Assembly: GCA_002368155.1 (NCBI GenBank) | Contig: AP018180.1 | Span: 1,302,001 to 1,366,000 of the forward strand | Origin: Nostoc carneum NIES-2107 | GTDB taxonomy: Bacteria > Cyanobacteriota > Cyanobacteriia > Cyanobacteriales > Nostocaceae | Length of the DNA: 64,000 bases | Direction of reading: 5' to 3' | Part shown: positions 23,524-32,711 of the stretch, one piece after another | Layout: each line of letters begins with the position of its first letter | Position numbering within the stretch: position 1 is the stretch's first letter | The notes under the pieces: model-generated | What the model was told of the DNA's origin: nothing | The model's database searches: none | Seen by the model: only the letters and a program-made list of their open reading frames with translations | Program-made: the position numbers and the translations under genes

Positions 23524-24345
23524 ATGACCAATGACCAATTAGTTGTTTCACCAGCATGGTTGTTTGAACATCTTGACGATCCGCAAGTTGTGATTGTAGA
23601 TTGTCGCTTTTCTTTAGCAGATCCACAACTAGGGCGACAGCAGTACCAAGTTAGCCATATCCAGGGGTCACACTACCTAGATTTAAATCAGGATCTATCT
23701 AGTCCAGTCGGAGAACATGGGGGAAGACATCCTTTACCTAATCCTGCTGATTTAGCCAATAAATTATCAGAAATAGGCGTAAATTACCAAAAAAGTTTAG
23801 TCGTTGCCTATGATGATTCTCGCTTTGCCTTTGCATCTCGGTTATGGTGGCTATTGCGTTATTTAGGACATCAACGAGTAGCCGTATTAGATGGCGGCTT
23901 TGCTGCATGGCAAAAAGCTGGTTATCCTGTCACAAATATTATTCCTCAACCTCAACCTGCTACTTTTATTCCTCAAGTAAAAATAGATAAAGTAGTAGAT
24001 ATTGAAAGCGTCAAACAGAAAAAAGACTTACCAGATGTCGTATTAGTAGATTCCCGAGAGGGCGATCGCTATCGAGGTGAACGAGAGTCAATTGATAAAA
24101 TTGCTGGTCATATTCCTGGTGCGGTGAACTATCCTTGGTCTGAAGTTACAGATTCATCAGGTTATCTGCTTCCCCCAAGCGAACAACTTCGCCGCTGGGA
24201 AAAGCTAGAAACAGCCAATGAGATTTTAGTTTATTGTGGTTCTGGTGTGACTGCTTGTGTGAATCTACTTTCTTTAGAAATAGCAGGTATTTCTCAAGGA
24301 AAACTCTATGCTGGTAGCTGGAGCGATTGGATTAGTTATATGTAG
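23524..24345 (+). CDS. Two-domain rhodanese sulfurtransferase
   Basis: 273 residues: an inactive N-terminal rhodanese domain (1-125) and an active C-terminal one (about 150-273) with the cysteine loop VYCGSGVTAC. This layout is that of thiosulfate or 3-mercaptopyruvate sulfurtransferases (SseA/TST type), which move sulfane sulfur to cyanide or thiols. The loop CGSGVTA matches the 3-mercaptopyruvate type more than the thiosulfate type CRKGVTA. The ATG at 23524 lies inside a TGACCAA heptamer repeat, so the first codons are repeat-derived and no Shine-Dalgarno is visible. Confidence 0.9.
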   Translation: MTNDQLVVSPAWLFEHLDDPQVVIVDCRFSLADPQLGRQQYQVSHIQGSHYLDLNQDLSSPVGEHGGRHPLPNPADLANKLSEIGVNYQKSLVVAYDDSRFAFASRLWWLLRYLGHQRVAVLDGGFAAWQKAGYPVTNIIPQPQPATFIPQVKIDKVVDIESVKQKKDLPDVVLVDSREGDRYRGERESIDKIAGHIPGAVNYPWSEVTDSSGYLLPPSEQLRRWEKLETANEILVYCGSGVTACVNLLSLEIAGISQGKLYAGSWSDWISYM

Positions 24346-24584
24346 GCAGCATTAATTTTCTATATTAGAATGAATAGGGTTTTTGGCATTAGGTGTTTGG
24401 TTTTTTCCCATTACCAATTACCAATTACCAATTACCCAATCCCCTTAATAAAAGCTATTTTGCTACAAAAAATTTAAGATATAATCAAGTAAATTTTTTC
24501 AGCTTTTTTAATTTTCTTTTGTAAAATATTTCCACCTGAAACTGTAGTAGAAGTATTAGCTAATATTATTTAAATTAAAAGCAA

Positions 24585-25349
24585 ATGAGCCAAACTAACC
24601 AGCGTCGAATTGTAATTGGGGATGTACATGGTCATTACGAAGGATTAATGACTTTGTTAACAGCAATTGCCCCATCATCCAACGATCAACTATATTTTTT
24701 AGGAGACTTAATCGATCGCGGCCCTCAAAGTGCACAAGTAGTTAATTTCGTCAAGGAAAATAACTATCCTTGTTTGCTAGGAAATCATGAGCAAATGTTA
24801 TTAAACGTGCTGAACAATGGTGGAGCTACTTCCACACCAGCAATGCAAGCATGGTTATACAGTGGCGGACAAGCGACCATCGCTAGTTACCAAGAAGCGA
24901 CAATTCCCCAAGAGCATATCGATTGGTTCACAGCTTTACCTACATATCTGGATTTAGGCGATATTTGGCTCACCCATGCTGGACTCGACCCTGTAATTCC
25001 TTTATCAAAACAAACTGCTGAGCAATTTTGTTGGATCAGAGAAGAATTTCACGGCATGGAAAAACCCTACTTCCCTGATAAGTTAATTATTATTGGTCAC
25101 ACCATTACCTTTACTTTACCTGGCGTTAATCCTGGTCAACTGGCGCAAGGGCGAGGTTGGCTGGATATAGATACAGGCGCTTATCATCCCCGCAGTGGTT
25201 GGTTGACAGCTTTAGATGTCACAAATAACTTGGTTTACCAAGTTAATGTGTTTAGAAAGCGTGTCCGTAGCCTACCTTTAGCAGAAGCAACCGTGAAGAT
25301 CAATCCGGCGGAAATTAAAGGCGCTCGCCACAACAAGCAGCGAGCATAA
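24585..25349 (+). CDS. PPP-family metallophosphatase (Ser/Thr phosphatase / PrpE-ApaH type)
   Basis: 254 residues. All metal-binding motifs are present: GDVHGHYEGL (about 12-21), GDLIDRGPQS (40-49), LLGNHEQM (64-71), a His in LTHAGLDPV and a final GHT. The compact size and DVHG/GNHE spacing fit bacterial PPP phosphatases acting on phosphoproteins or dinucleoside polyphosphates; substrate is not readable. It starts at the ATG 24585 after an AT-rich leader. A MITE copy lies just downstream, between this gene and the convergent M48 gene. Confidence 0.88.
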   Translation: MSQTNQRRIVIGDVHGHYEGLMTLLTAIAPSSNDQLYFLGDLIDRGPQSAQVVNFVKENNYPCLLGNHEQMLLNVLNNGGATSTPAMQAWLYSGGQATIASYQEATIPQEHIDWFTALPTYLDLGDIWLTHAGLDPVIPLSKQTAEQFCWIREEFHGMEKPYFPDKLIIIGHTITFTLPGVNPGQLAQGRGWLDIDTGAYHPRSGWLTALDVTNNLVYQVNVFRKRVRSLPLAEATVKINPAEIKGARHNKQRA

Positions 25350-25394
25350 TGACATATAAGTAATAGCTGGATTGAACAAAAGCGAGTGAGTCTG

Positions 25395-25530
25395 CACAGC
25401 GTGGTAATTGACCAAACTATTTTAAGACAAGTAAATAGGCTTAAAATCCTTACCAATGACAAACGACCAATGACAAATGACTAAAGACAAATGACAGCCT
25501 CAGCCAGTTATCTTTAATTTTGCTGACCTA
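25395..25530. mobile_element. MITE-like family, copy 3, ending one base before an M48 stop codon
   Basis: The right end TTTTGCTGACCTA and interior (ACTATTTTAAG, AATAGGCTTAAAATCCTTAC, GACAGCCTCAGCCAGTTATC) match copy 2 closely. The left end is diverged (GCGTGGTAATT), so its exact border is approximate. It stops right beside the stop codon of the minus-strand protease gene, as copy 2 does with its gene. Confidence 0.6.
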
Positions 25531-25531
25531 C

Positions 25532-26383
25532 TTACGATAATGCGCGAATATTAGCTTTATAAGCAGCATTATCTAATCCATAACGTCCATCGGTAGGTTG
25601 AGCATTAATAGCTTTTTTGAGAGCATTAATGCGATCGCTCGTTGCTGGGTGAGTACTCAAAAATGTGGGTGTAGAACCCTTTCCTAACAGCTTTTGCATA
25701 AAAGAAACCATCCCAGACTGAGCATAACCGCTACGGCTTAAGGTTCTTAACCCGCGTTTATCGGCATCAAACTCATCTTGACGACTGCGGGGAAGATTAA
25801 GTGCTAGTTGGACACCAAGTCCTACCGCCGTATTGCGATCTAAACCCGCTGCTGTGGCTACACCACTAGCCAGCGCCTGTTGTCTCATCTGCTTGACTAA
25901 ATGTTTACCACCAATGTGACCCATTTCATGGGCGATCACACTGGCTAATTCCGCTTCATTGTCTGCGGCTTGCAGTAACCCAGTGTGGACGTAAACATAG
26001 CCGCCTGCAGTAGCAAAAGCATTGATCGCCTTATCGTCAACTACTTGGAAAGTATAGGGCAGATTGGGGCGATCGCTATTCGCCACTAAACGCTGACCAA
26101 TTTGTTCCACGTAGCGAGTAATGGCTGCATTACGGTAAAGCCGAACTTCACCCTGCAATTCCTGATTCATCTGCTTACCCAGATCAACTTCTTGGCGATC
26201 GGATATATTAGATAGCTGAAATATCTGGACTCCCTGGAATAGAAGCGGTAGTAAATCAAATGCCCTTCCGGGAAGGGGTGTAGTCAGGCACACACTCAGG
26301 GCGACTACCACAGAAATTAACGGATAAAACCAGCGCCGCCGCCACAAACGATAATTTGTCAAAAAGGCTTTCCAAGCAAACAT
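25532..26383 (-). CDS. M48-family metalloprotease (Oma1/BepA/LoiP type)
   Basis: 283 residues from the ATG at 26383; an upstream in-frame GTG would add 11. One N-terminal hydrophobic segment (about 19-38) works as signal or anchor, so the enzyme is periplasmic or membrane-bound. The zinc site is HEMGH (152-156), with the third ligand in DEFDADKRG near 204. The domain sits in the middle and is followed by a helical tail (STHPATSDRINALKKAI) typical of M48C proteases in envelope quality control. The terminal codons border MITE copy 3. Confidence 0.92.
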   Translation of the reverse strand: MFAWKAFLTNYRLWRRRWFYPLISVVVALSVCLTTPLPGRAFDLLPLLFQGVQIFQLSNISDRQEVDLGKQMNQELQGEVRLYRNAAITRYVEQIGQRLVANSDRPNLPYTFQVVDDKAINAFATAGGYVYVHTGLLQAADNEAELASVIAHEMGHIGGKHLVKQMRQQALASGVATAAGLDRNTAVGLGVQLALNLPRSRQDEFDADKRGLRTLSRSGYAQSGMVSFMQKLLGKGSTPTFLSTHPATSDRINALKKAINAQPTDGRYGLDNAAYKANIRALS

Positions 26384-26774
26384 AATCCCGTGTTTTGGAT
26401 AATCGTGGAAGAACACAAAATATGGGACGCATTTGGGGCTTTCTATGTTGCATTTTCAACTTAAAGACGAAATTGCAATTGCCCAGATCACGCCCATCAT
26501 TTTTGATGATTCTCCTGGAAATATAGAGAATTATTCTTAGCTTCCTACATTTTCCTTCCCCTATACCACCCGAGTCCAGGTTGTTTTAGCCACAGATCAA
26601 AACAACAATAATTCCGGAACTTGATTGCCTAGTCCCGTAATTTCAGAAGTCATGATACACTGTCGCATGACTATAGCCCCTAGCCGCTTGCTTACCAAGT
26701 AGGGAAGATTGCCATTACTCTAGTCAAGCCTGCTACTCAACTCAATTACTCCGCTCACATCTGGAAAACTTGTT
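26384..26774. other. 0.39-kb divergent spacer
   Basis: Upstream regions of the M48 protease and DUF4330 genes. AT-rich, with no hairpin or consensus promoter that I can defend. Confidence 0.4.
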
Positions 26775-27305
26775 ATGGCTATTTTAGATACCAAAGGCCG
26801 CTTGTTCGGCAAAATTAATCTCCTAGATTTAGGTGCTTTACTAGTTATTGTGCTAGTTATCTTTGGCATCTTCGTCTTTCCCGGTACTTCCGGTTCTGTA
26901 GCCCAAGTCGGTGCTAAAACAGTACCTATAGAAGTAGATCTAGTAGTTCGTGGCTTAAATGTCCGTAATCCTCAGCAGTTATATGACAAAGGGCTGAAAG
27001 CAGGTGGTAAGACTAACGTGATTATCCGCAATCAACCTCATGGTGAGATTGCAATTAAATCTATGCAACAACTACCAAGAACAATTAATGTTCCTCAACC
27101 TGACGGTTCTATTAAAGAGTTACCAGATCCAAAAAGCAACAATTTTAGTACAGATATGCTGTTGACTTTAGAAGGCAAAGCACAAATCACTCAAAATGGC
27201 CCAGTTCTAGGTAACAGCAAAGTGAAAATTGGAATGCCCTTTGAATTAGAAGGTTTCAACTACAACTTTAATGCCACTGTCATCGATTTAAGATTGAAAG
27301 GTTAA
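26775..27305 (+). CDS. DUF4330 membrane-anchored protein
   Basis: 176 residues. The start MAILDTKGRLFGKINLLDLG, followed by a single membrane helix (about 17-37, ALLVIVLVIFGIFVFPG), is characteristic of the DUF4330 family, found across cyanobacteria and some Firmicutes. The rest is a soluble beta-rich region that should face the periplasm, containing VRGLNVRNPQQLYDKGLKAG and ending NFNATVIDLRLKG. Function is unknown. It has its own start region and is followed by a MITE-bearing spacer, so it is probably monocistronic. Confidence 0.85.
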   Translation: MAILDTKGRLFGKINLLDLGALLVIVLVIFGIFVFPGTSGSVAQVGAKTVPIEVDLVVRGLNVRNPQQLYDKGLKAGGKTNVIIRNQPHGEIAIKSMQQLPRTINVPQPDGSIKELPDPKSNNFSTDMLLTLEGKAQITQNGPVLGNSKVKIGMPFELEGFNYNFNATVIDLRLKG

Positions 27306-27877
27306 TAAACTTGTTACCAAAGCCAGTCTCAAATTAGACCTTACATAACATAGTGGTCTATTGCCAAAATTTTGATAAGTTCGTAGTGAGTTAGCGCAGT
27401 CTTCAGGGTTTCACGGGAGCGAATCCAGCAGCGCAATTTTCAGCAGTCTATTGCTTGAAAATTCCAGCTACAGTCTTGACTACGAACTTATTCGCACATC
27501 ATGACTCGCAAGATAAATCACTAGTTATTAGTGCTAATTTCTACGTTAAAATGTACACTAGTTTTGGCTATGCTCAGCCAGCAAATTTGATGTGCTGATG
27601 CAAAATCAAAATGTATAAAAGTATCGGAAATTAATAGAGAAACTGCCGATACTGAGTAGGATGATACATCGACAATTAAAAATGAAAGTGTTAAAACCCC
27701 TTTAGAAAGAAATAAGTTTAGTAAACTTTCTCCCTTAGTCTCTCTAGACTAGGAGCCGAGAGAGGAGTAAGGTAGAAATCAGGGTTTTTAGCTTCTACTT
27801 TTACAGTCAAGAGGTTAAATCACATTCATCTAACTTGCATTCCATGAGTTTTCAGGGAAAAATCCCCAAATTTATAT
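27306..27877. other. 0.57-kb spacer with one MITE, no gene seen
   Basis: Contains the 117-bp inverted-repeat element below and a CTCTCTAG..GAGAGAGG hairpin-like stretch near 27740-27765. No RNA gene recognised. Confidence 0.45.
27375..27491. mobile_element. MITE-like element, 117 bp with 13-bp perfect terminal inverted repeats
   Basis: ATAAGTTCGTAGT at the left end is exactly complementary to ACTACGAACTTAT at the right end. The inner parts also partly pair (TTTTCAG.., TTGAAAATT). No coding capacity. Confidence 0.8.
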
Positions 27878-28543
27878 TTGGTAAGATTTTTTTATAACTC
27901 TACTAACTTAGATAATTATTGTTTTTCTTTTATTCAAAGAAAACTTGGAATCAGTAAACGAAGTATTAGAGCCTTGAATAAGCTATTGTTTACAGGTAAA
28001 TCTTTTCGGTTTATGGCGTTTACCCTCCCGCTGTTAATGTGGTTGGGATATAAAGAAGTCAAAAGCCAAATGGTGGAACCGCAAGCAGTCTTAGTGTTAG
28101 GCGGTTCAACGAAGAATCTAGAGCGAGAAAAGTTTACAGCAGATTTTGCTAAGAGGCATCCAAATTTACCTATTTGGATCAGTGGTGGCAGTCCACCTAG
28201 ATCTACACAAAAGGTGTTTTCCAAGGCAGGAATAGATCCTGAACGCTTACACTTGGATTACGAAGCAGTAGATACAGTTACTAATTTTACTACGCTGGTT
28301 GATGATTTGCAAGCACACGGAATCAAGAGCGTCTATTTGATTACGTCCGATTTCCATATGCGTCGGGCTAGCGTGATTGGTGAGATTGTTTTAGGTAGTC
28401 GCGGTATTGAGTTTAAAACAATACCAGTTCCTTCTAAAACATCACCTGAACCACTAGAAAAATCTCTCCGCGATGGCGCTAGAGCTATTCTTTGGGTAGC
28501 AACTGGTTACACTGGTGCAGAGGATACGTTGCATAGGAAGTGA
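27878..28543 (+). CDS. YdcF/ElyC/SanA-family (DUF218) protein
   Basis: Up to 221 residues from a TTG at 27878. The next in-frame ATG (28013, MAFTLPLL) would start right at the hydrophobic segment, giving 176 residues; the true start is unsure. The DUF218 core is clear: VLVLGGSTKNLEREKFTADF, IWISGGSP, the acidic-aromatic segment RLHLDYEAVDTVTNF, YLITSDFHMRRA, and a C-terminal region with PVPSKTSPEP. Related E. coli proteins act in envelope or peptidoglycan maintenance, but biochemical activity is unclear. One N-terminal membrane helix is predicted. Heptamer repeats begin at its stop codon. Confidence 0.82.
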   Translation: MVRFFYNSTNLDNYCFSFIQRKLGISKRSIRALNKLLFTGKSFRFMAFTLPLLMWLGYKEVKSQMVEPQAVLVLGGSTKNLEREKFTADFAKRHPNLPIWISGGSPPRSTQKVFSKAGIDPERLHLDYEAVDTVTNFTTLVDDLQAHGIKSVYLITSDFHMRRASVIGEIVLGSRGIEFKTIPVPSKTSPEPLEKSLRDGARAILWVATGYTGAEDTLHRK

Positions 28544-28628
28544 TTGGGGATTGGGGATTGGGGATTGGGGATTGGGGATTGGGTAATGGGTAATGGGTAA
28601 TGGGTAATGGGTAATGGGTAATGGGTAA
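28542..28628. repeat. Short tandem heptamer repeats (GATTGGG then GGGTAAT)
   Basis: About five copies of GGGGATT followed by seven of GGGTAAT, beginning at the YdcF gene stop. Such STRR arrays are typical of heterocystous cyanobacteria. Confidence 0.9.
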
Positions 28629-28654
28629 AAAAATAATAACAATAGTCCTGTTCC

Positions 28655-28697
28655 CTTTGACCTTTGACCTTTGACCCTTGACTTTTGACCCTTGACT
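28655..28697. repeat. Heptamer repeats of TTTGACC / CTTGACT type
   Basis: Six imperfect TTGACCT/TTGACTT units fill the space up to the proA stop codon. Confidence 0.8.
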
Positions 28698-30005
28698 TTA
28701 AATTAAATTCCGATGGGTAAATGACTTAGCATTTGCGCCAGTGTAGCTCGCTACAATATGACCGTCGCCTGTCATTTGATATTTGTAGGTGACTAACCCT
28801 TCTAAGCCAACAGGGCCTCTTGGGGGCATTTGTTGAGTACTAATACCAACTTCGGCACCAAAGCCGTAGCGGAAACCATCAGCAAAGCGGGTGGAACAGT
28901 TGTGATAAACTCCAGCTGCATTCACTAATCCTAAGAAAGTTTCTGCTGCTGCTAAATCTTCGGTGACGATCGCTTCTGTATGGCGAGAACCATATTCATT
29001 AATATGGGCGATCGCATCTTCGATGGAATCTACAATTTTAATTGCCAAAATCAAATCGCTGTATTCTGTTTCCCAGTCTTGTGCTGTAGTAGCGGTAAGA
29101 TGATGCAAAATTTTAGCGGTGCGTTCATCACCTCTTAATTCCACATGATTGGCTTGCATGGCTGTGGCTAGCTGTGGTAGATACTCTGCGGCTATGCTGG
29201 CATGAACTAGCAAGGTTTCAATAGCATTACAAGCTGCGGGGTATTGGGTTTTGGCATCAACAGCAATGGTAACTGCTTTGGTAATATCAGCGCCTTTATC
29301 TATATATAGATGACAAATGCCATCTGCATGACCAAGTACGGGAATGCGGGTATTGTCCTGCACAAACCGCACAAACGAATTAGAACCTCTGGGAATAATC
29401 AAATCCACATATTTATCTAACTGCAAAAGTTCAATAGTTTGTTCTCTCGTTGTCAACAACTGCACGACATCGGGGTTGACAGCAGTGTGAGATAAGCCTT
29501 GCTTAATTGCTTTGACTATCGCCTCACAAGAGTGGATGGCTTCTTTACCACCTTTGAGGATTACGCCATTACCTGACTTGATTGCTAAAGAGACAATTTG
29601 AATTGCGGCTTCGGGACGTGCTTCAAAAATAATGCCCAAAACTCCTAAGGGACAAGTAATCCGCTTGAGAATTAAGCCTGTGTCAATTTCGCGATGAATT
29701 TGGACTTTCCCGACTGGATCGGCTAGTTTACCAACATCTCTGACTCCCGCGATCGCATCTCTCAATTTATGCTCATCCAACTGCAAGCGTTTATAAAGTG
29801 GTTTGGCAATTCCATCAGCAGTGGCGGCTTCACAATCAGCGATATTGGCTTGCAAGATTTCTGCTCTTGCTGATTCTAAAGCTTGGGCGATCGCTTCGAT
29901 AGCTTGATTTTTCACCTCAGAGGAGAGAACAGCCAACTTACTAGCAGCAGAGCGGGTTTTTTGAGCAATTCCCATCAAAGGAGAAGCAATGTCAACAATA
30001 GTCAT
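28698..30005 (-). CDS. proA: Gamma-glutamyl phosphate reductase (glutamate-5-semialdehyde dehydrogenase)
   Basis: 435 residues from the ATG at 30005; the open frame extends four codons to a TTG that is less likely. It reduces gamma-glutamyl phosphate with NADPH in proline synthesis. Seen: [30 protein letters not shown], the catalytic-cysteine segment [16 protein letters not shown], the family C-terminus with [20 protein letters not shown] and GLVTYKY. All are intact. proB is not adjacent. The gene is single, with repeats downstream and a hairpin-bearing spacer upstream. Confidence 0.96.
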   Translation of the reverse strand: MTIVDIASPLMGIAQKTRSAASKLAVLSSEVKNQAIEAIAQALESARAEILQANIADCEAATADGIAKPLYKRLQLDEHKLRDAIAGVRDVGKLADPVGKVQIHREIDTGLILKRITCPLGVLGIIFEARPEAAIQIVSLAIKSGNGVILKGGKEAIHSCEAIVKAIKQGLSHTAVNPDVVQLLTTREQTIELLQLDKYVDLIIPRGSNSFVRFVQDNTRIPVLGHADGICHLYIDKGADITKAVTIAVDAKTQYPAACNAIETLLVHASIAAEYLPQLATAMQANHVELRGDERTAKILHHLTATTAQDWETEYSDLILAIKIVDSIEDAIAHINEYGSRHTEAIVTEDLAAAETFLGLVNAAGVYHNCSTRFADGFRYGFGAEVGISTQQMPPRGPVGLEGLVTYKYQMTGDGHIVASYTGANAKSFTHRNLI

Positions 30006-30438
30006 AGCAAACAACAACTTTCCAGTACGGCCACAATCTTTGTCTTTTCCCTATCCTACCAACCTTAGTTCATGTTTTTCGGCAAGACTTTTGAATCAGG
30101 ATGAGCAATTTTCATGTCTAGAGACTAAAGCCACAGAAGCAAGATTTTCAATTTAATACCACCAAAAATGGTGGGGGCACAACAATGTTGTACCCCCACA
30201 AATGATATAAGTTACACACAATGGAAAATGACTATAAATTGCTTATTTTCATCTCCAATTATCAAAAGTCTACGTGAAGTTTACTCAATTTTGATCCCAA
30301 TACATAAATTGGCTATATTCACCATTATTTAGATTTTGGTTTGCATAATTCAACCAAGTTACTCACGAAGTTTAGTTTGATTGTCAATCGAAAATTAAAA
30401 ATCAAAAACACAAAATCCAAAATCTAAAGTTGATAACT
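30006..30438. other. 0.43-kb spacer with two hairpins
   Basis: CCACCAAAAATGGTGG at 30158-30173 and, overlapping it, GTGGGGGCACAAC paired with GTTGTACCCCCAC at 30171-30199. The latter forms a strong hairpin without a T-run. No gene seen. Confidence 0.5.
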
Positions 30439-30705
30439 TCAACCATGTTGAACACGCTGTTCAAATTGCTCGCGAGTTTGTTCAACTACGTCAACAGCAG
30501 CAGAATAGATATCATTATGTTCTTGTTGCAGCCAGGTCAAAAGGCTAGCAATCTGAGCATTTCTTAAATCTAGATCTGTCTGAAAAATAATTGAAGTTGC
30601 CATCAATTGCGCGTATTGAGGTTGATGTCCTTGTTGCACTAAATGAGCAATTAAGCCTGCTAAAGCTTCTTGTCGAACTGGATCTGTATTTGCTTCCTTA
30701 TACAT
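30439..30705 (-). CDS. Conserved small cyanobacterial protein, function unknown
   Basis: 88 residues, helical and rich in Gln; no signal peptide or cysteines. Segments such as EALAGLIAHLVQQGHQPQYA and QIASLLTWLQQEHNDI read like a compact helical bundle. The ATG at 30705 is clear, and codon use looks like that of its neighbours. I recognise no named family. It is divergent from the gas vesicle cluster (396 bases between starts); whether that is meaningful cannot be judged here. Confidence 0.6.
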   Translation of the reverse strand: MYKEANTDPVRQEALAGLIAHLVQQGHQPQYAQLMATSIIFQTDLDLRNAQIASLLTWLQQEHNDIYSAAVDVVEQTREQFEQRVQHG

Positions 30706-31101
30706 GGTTTCTAGACAAAGATATTTGTTGCAATCATCCTATTTCATGTAAGTGACTATTTTGTATCCGTAGTTTTACCGAAATTAGTACGTAATTGTGC
30801 CTTATAATAAGGGTTCTTTTTTAACTCTAGATTTTTATTCTGAGTTTTGTAACAAGACAAAATAATACAAAACAAACAATAGAGGATTTAACACATACAA
30901 CTCAAATATCATCAGCGTTTTGACAATATACAAGTTAAACATCTGTAAGTATTTATGTTGTATCTTCTTAAACGTTGTTATATTTGTTTACAGTATTTTG
31001 GTTGTAATTCTCTTTACATTTCAATCTGGTGTTAATAGTATTGTTTTAGTGATTGAGAAATCAATCCGAAAAACAACAACAATGAGTTAAGGTTCAAATT
31101 T
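30706..31101. promoter_or_regulatory. gvpA upstream region
   Basis: 396 AT-rich bases between the divergent small gene and the first gvpA, the natural place for the gas vesicle operon promoter. I can point to no convincing -35/-10 pair; TTGTAT near 30958 with TATATT 15 bases later is the best, and it is weak. Confidence 0.35.
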
Positions 31102-31317
31102 ATGGCAGTCGAAAAAACTAATTCCTCTTCAAGCTTGGCAGAAGTTATTGATCGTATCTTAGACAAAGGTATCGTTGTAGATGCTTGGGTACGTGTATCT
31201 CTAGTTGGTATTGAATTACTTGCTATTGAAGCTCGGATCGTTATCGCTTCTGTTGAAACATATTTGAAATATGCAGAAGCTGTTGGTCTAACTCAATCTG
31301 CAGCTATGCCTGCTTAA
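31102..31317 (+). CDS. gvpA: Gas vesicle structural protein GvpA, copy 1
   Basis: 71 residues, the standard cyanobacterial GvpA: the N-terminal [20 protein letters not shown], then [20 protein letters not shown] forming the amphipathic beta-hairpin of the gas vesicle wall, and a short C-terminal helix. GvpA subunits stack as ribs to make the hollow, gas-permeable shell that gives buoyancy. The protein is identical in sequence to copy 2, but the genes differ at several third positions. First gene of the cluster; followed by a 14-bp hairpin. Confidence 0.98.
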   Translation: MAVEKTNSSSSLAEVIDRILDKGIVVDAWVRVSLVGIELLAIEARIVIASVETYLKYAEAVGLTQSAAMPA

Positions 31318-31334
31318 TTATTAAGTAAATAGAA

Positions 31335-31369
31335 AACATGAGAATTAGCGCTGATCTAATTCTCATGTT
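31335..31369 (+). terminator. 14-bp perfect hairpin between the two gvpA genes
   Basis: AACATGAGAATTAG pairs completely with CTAATTCTCATGTT around a 7-base loop, 17 bases after the first gvpA stop. There is no T-run, so it may stabilise the abundant gvpA mRNA or partly terminate it. Confidence 0.6.
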
Positions 31370-31422
31370 AACAAGTCGTCCAGATAATCTCAACAAACAA
31401 CAATAGGTTAAGGTGCAATCAT

Positions 31423-31638
31423 ATGGCAGTTGAAAAGACTAATTCCTCCTCTAGCTTGGCAGAAGTTATCGACCGTATTTTAGACAAAGGTATCGTTGTA
31501 GATGCTTGGGTACGTGTTTCTTTAGTTGGTATTGAACTACTTGCTATTGAAGCTCGGATCGTTATCGCTTCCGTTGAAACATACTTGAAGTATGCAGAAG
31601 CTGTTGGTCTAACTCAATCTGCTGCTATGCCTGCTTAA
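31423..31638 (+). CDS. gvpA: Gas vesicle structural protein GvpA, copy 2
   Basis: 71 residues, same amino acid sequence as copy 1. The nucleotide sequences differ at silent sites (for example TCTTCAAGC versus TCCTCTAGC for Ser-Ser-Ser), so the duplication is not very recent or is kept at protein level by selection. The leader of each copy repeats AAACAACAA..AGTTAAGG / AACAACAATAGGTTAAGG before the ATG. Several gvpA copies per cluster are common in filamentous cyanobacteria and raise the dose of the main wall protein. Confidence 0.98.
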   Translation: MAVEKTNSSSSLAEVIDRILDKGIVVDAWVRVSLVGIELLAIEARIVIASVETYLKYAEAVGLTQSAAMPA

Positions 31639-31656
31639 TCATTAAGCAGAGTCCAT

Positions 31657-31691
31657 AATATCAGAATTGCTAACTCAGCAGTTCTGATATT
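31657..31691 (+). terminator. Hairpin after the second gvpA
   Basis: AATATCAGAA pairs with TTCTGATATT, with inner GCT/AGC pairs. It lies 18 bases past the stop; no direct T-run follows. It is placed like the hairpin after the first copy. Confidence 0.55.
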
Positions 31692-31852
31692 TATACTGCT
31701 TTTCTCTCATTATCCAAAGATATTTCTCACAAGATTTATCCCAGGATAACAGGAAAAAGGCAGATATTGCTTGAACCACATTTACTGGAGATTCAGTCAT
31801 CCAGAAAATGTGGTTGATTCACAGTGATTTTAGTATGATTGCGGAGAAAATC

Positions 31853-32347
31853 ATGACTCCTTTAATGATCAGAATCCGGCAAGAGCATCGGGGAATAGCA
31901 GAGGAAGTAACTCAACTATTTAAAGATACTCAAGAATTCTTGTCCGTGACCACAGCACAAAGAACAGCGCAAGCTAAAGAGCAAGCTGAAAATCTGCATC
32001 AGTTCCATAAGGATCTGGAAAAAGACAGCGAGGAGTTTTTAACAGAGACAGCTAAAGAAAGAATGGCTAAGGCCAAACAGCAAGCTGAAGATCTGTTCCA
32101 ATTCCATAAGGAAATGGCAGAAAACACCCAAGAGTTTTTGTCAGAAACAGCTAAAGAAAGAATGGCGCAAGCTCAAGAGCAAGCTCGACAACTGCGCGAA
32201 TTCCATCAAAACCTTGAGCAAACAACCAACGAATTTTTAGCCGACACAGCTAAAGACAGAAAGGCGCAAGCTCAAGAGCAAAGAGAACAGCTACATCAAT
32301 TCCGTCAGGATTTGTTTGCTAGCGTTTTTGGCTTTGGCACACTCTAG
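31853..32347 (+). CDS. gvpC: Gas vesicle outer-surface protein GvpC with 33-residue repeats
   Basis: 164 residues from the ATG at 31853, chosen because GGAG lies 7 bases before it and the N-terminus [19 protein letters not shown] matches known GvpC starts; the frame opens earlier. Four consecutive 33-residue repeats follow, each of the form xxEFLxxTAxxRxAQAxEQAxxLxxFHxxL. The C-terminus [12 protein letters not shown] is also typical. GvpC lies on the outside of the ribs and strengthens the vesicle against collapse; the number of repeats affects vesicle width and critical pressure. Confidence 0.95.
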   Translation: MTPLMIRIRQEHRGIAEEVTQLFKDTQEFLSVTTAQRTAQAKEQAENLHQFHKDLEKDSEEFLTETAKERMAKAKQQAEDLFQFHKEMAENTQEFLSETAKERMAQAQEQARQLREFHQNLEQTTNEFLADTAKDRKAQAQEQREQLHQFRQDLFASVFGFGTL

Positions 32348-32711
32348 TCGTTTATTAATGCTCCCAACTAATAGATTTTATCTGTTGAAGAATGGGGCTA
32401 AATAGTAAAACCCCCTAATCTTACAGGTAAAAACTGGTAAGACCAGGGGGTAGTCAAATTCAACAATGAGTTTTAGCACGAAACTTAAATAACACATATT
32501 GCCACTGATTACAAGGCTTCAGTAAAAAAAAACTAACAACCTGTATCTCGTTTCCACCAGTGAACAATAAATAACTCTAACGAATATTGATGGTAACAAC
32601 AATCGATAGAGCTTTATTTATAGTTTCTATCCCCATAATACCACATTGATGTCATTTAGGCATCGAATGTTGTGTTTTTTTTGCAAAGTTCTCTTCCCAC
32701 ATCATTAACTT
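32348..32711. other. 0.36-kb spacer between gvpC and gvpN
   Basis: Holds one long hairpin (32411-32450: CCCCCT, TCTTAC, then GTAAGA, AGGGGG), possibly a partial terminator that separates abundant gvpA-gvpC mRNA from the assembly genes. A fresh promoter before gvpN is possible but not identified. Confidence 0.5.

Noticed and set aside
31808-31852. Upstream start for gvpC
   Set aside because: GvpC proteins begin at the [12 protein letters not shown] segment, and GGAG precedes that ATG.
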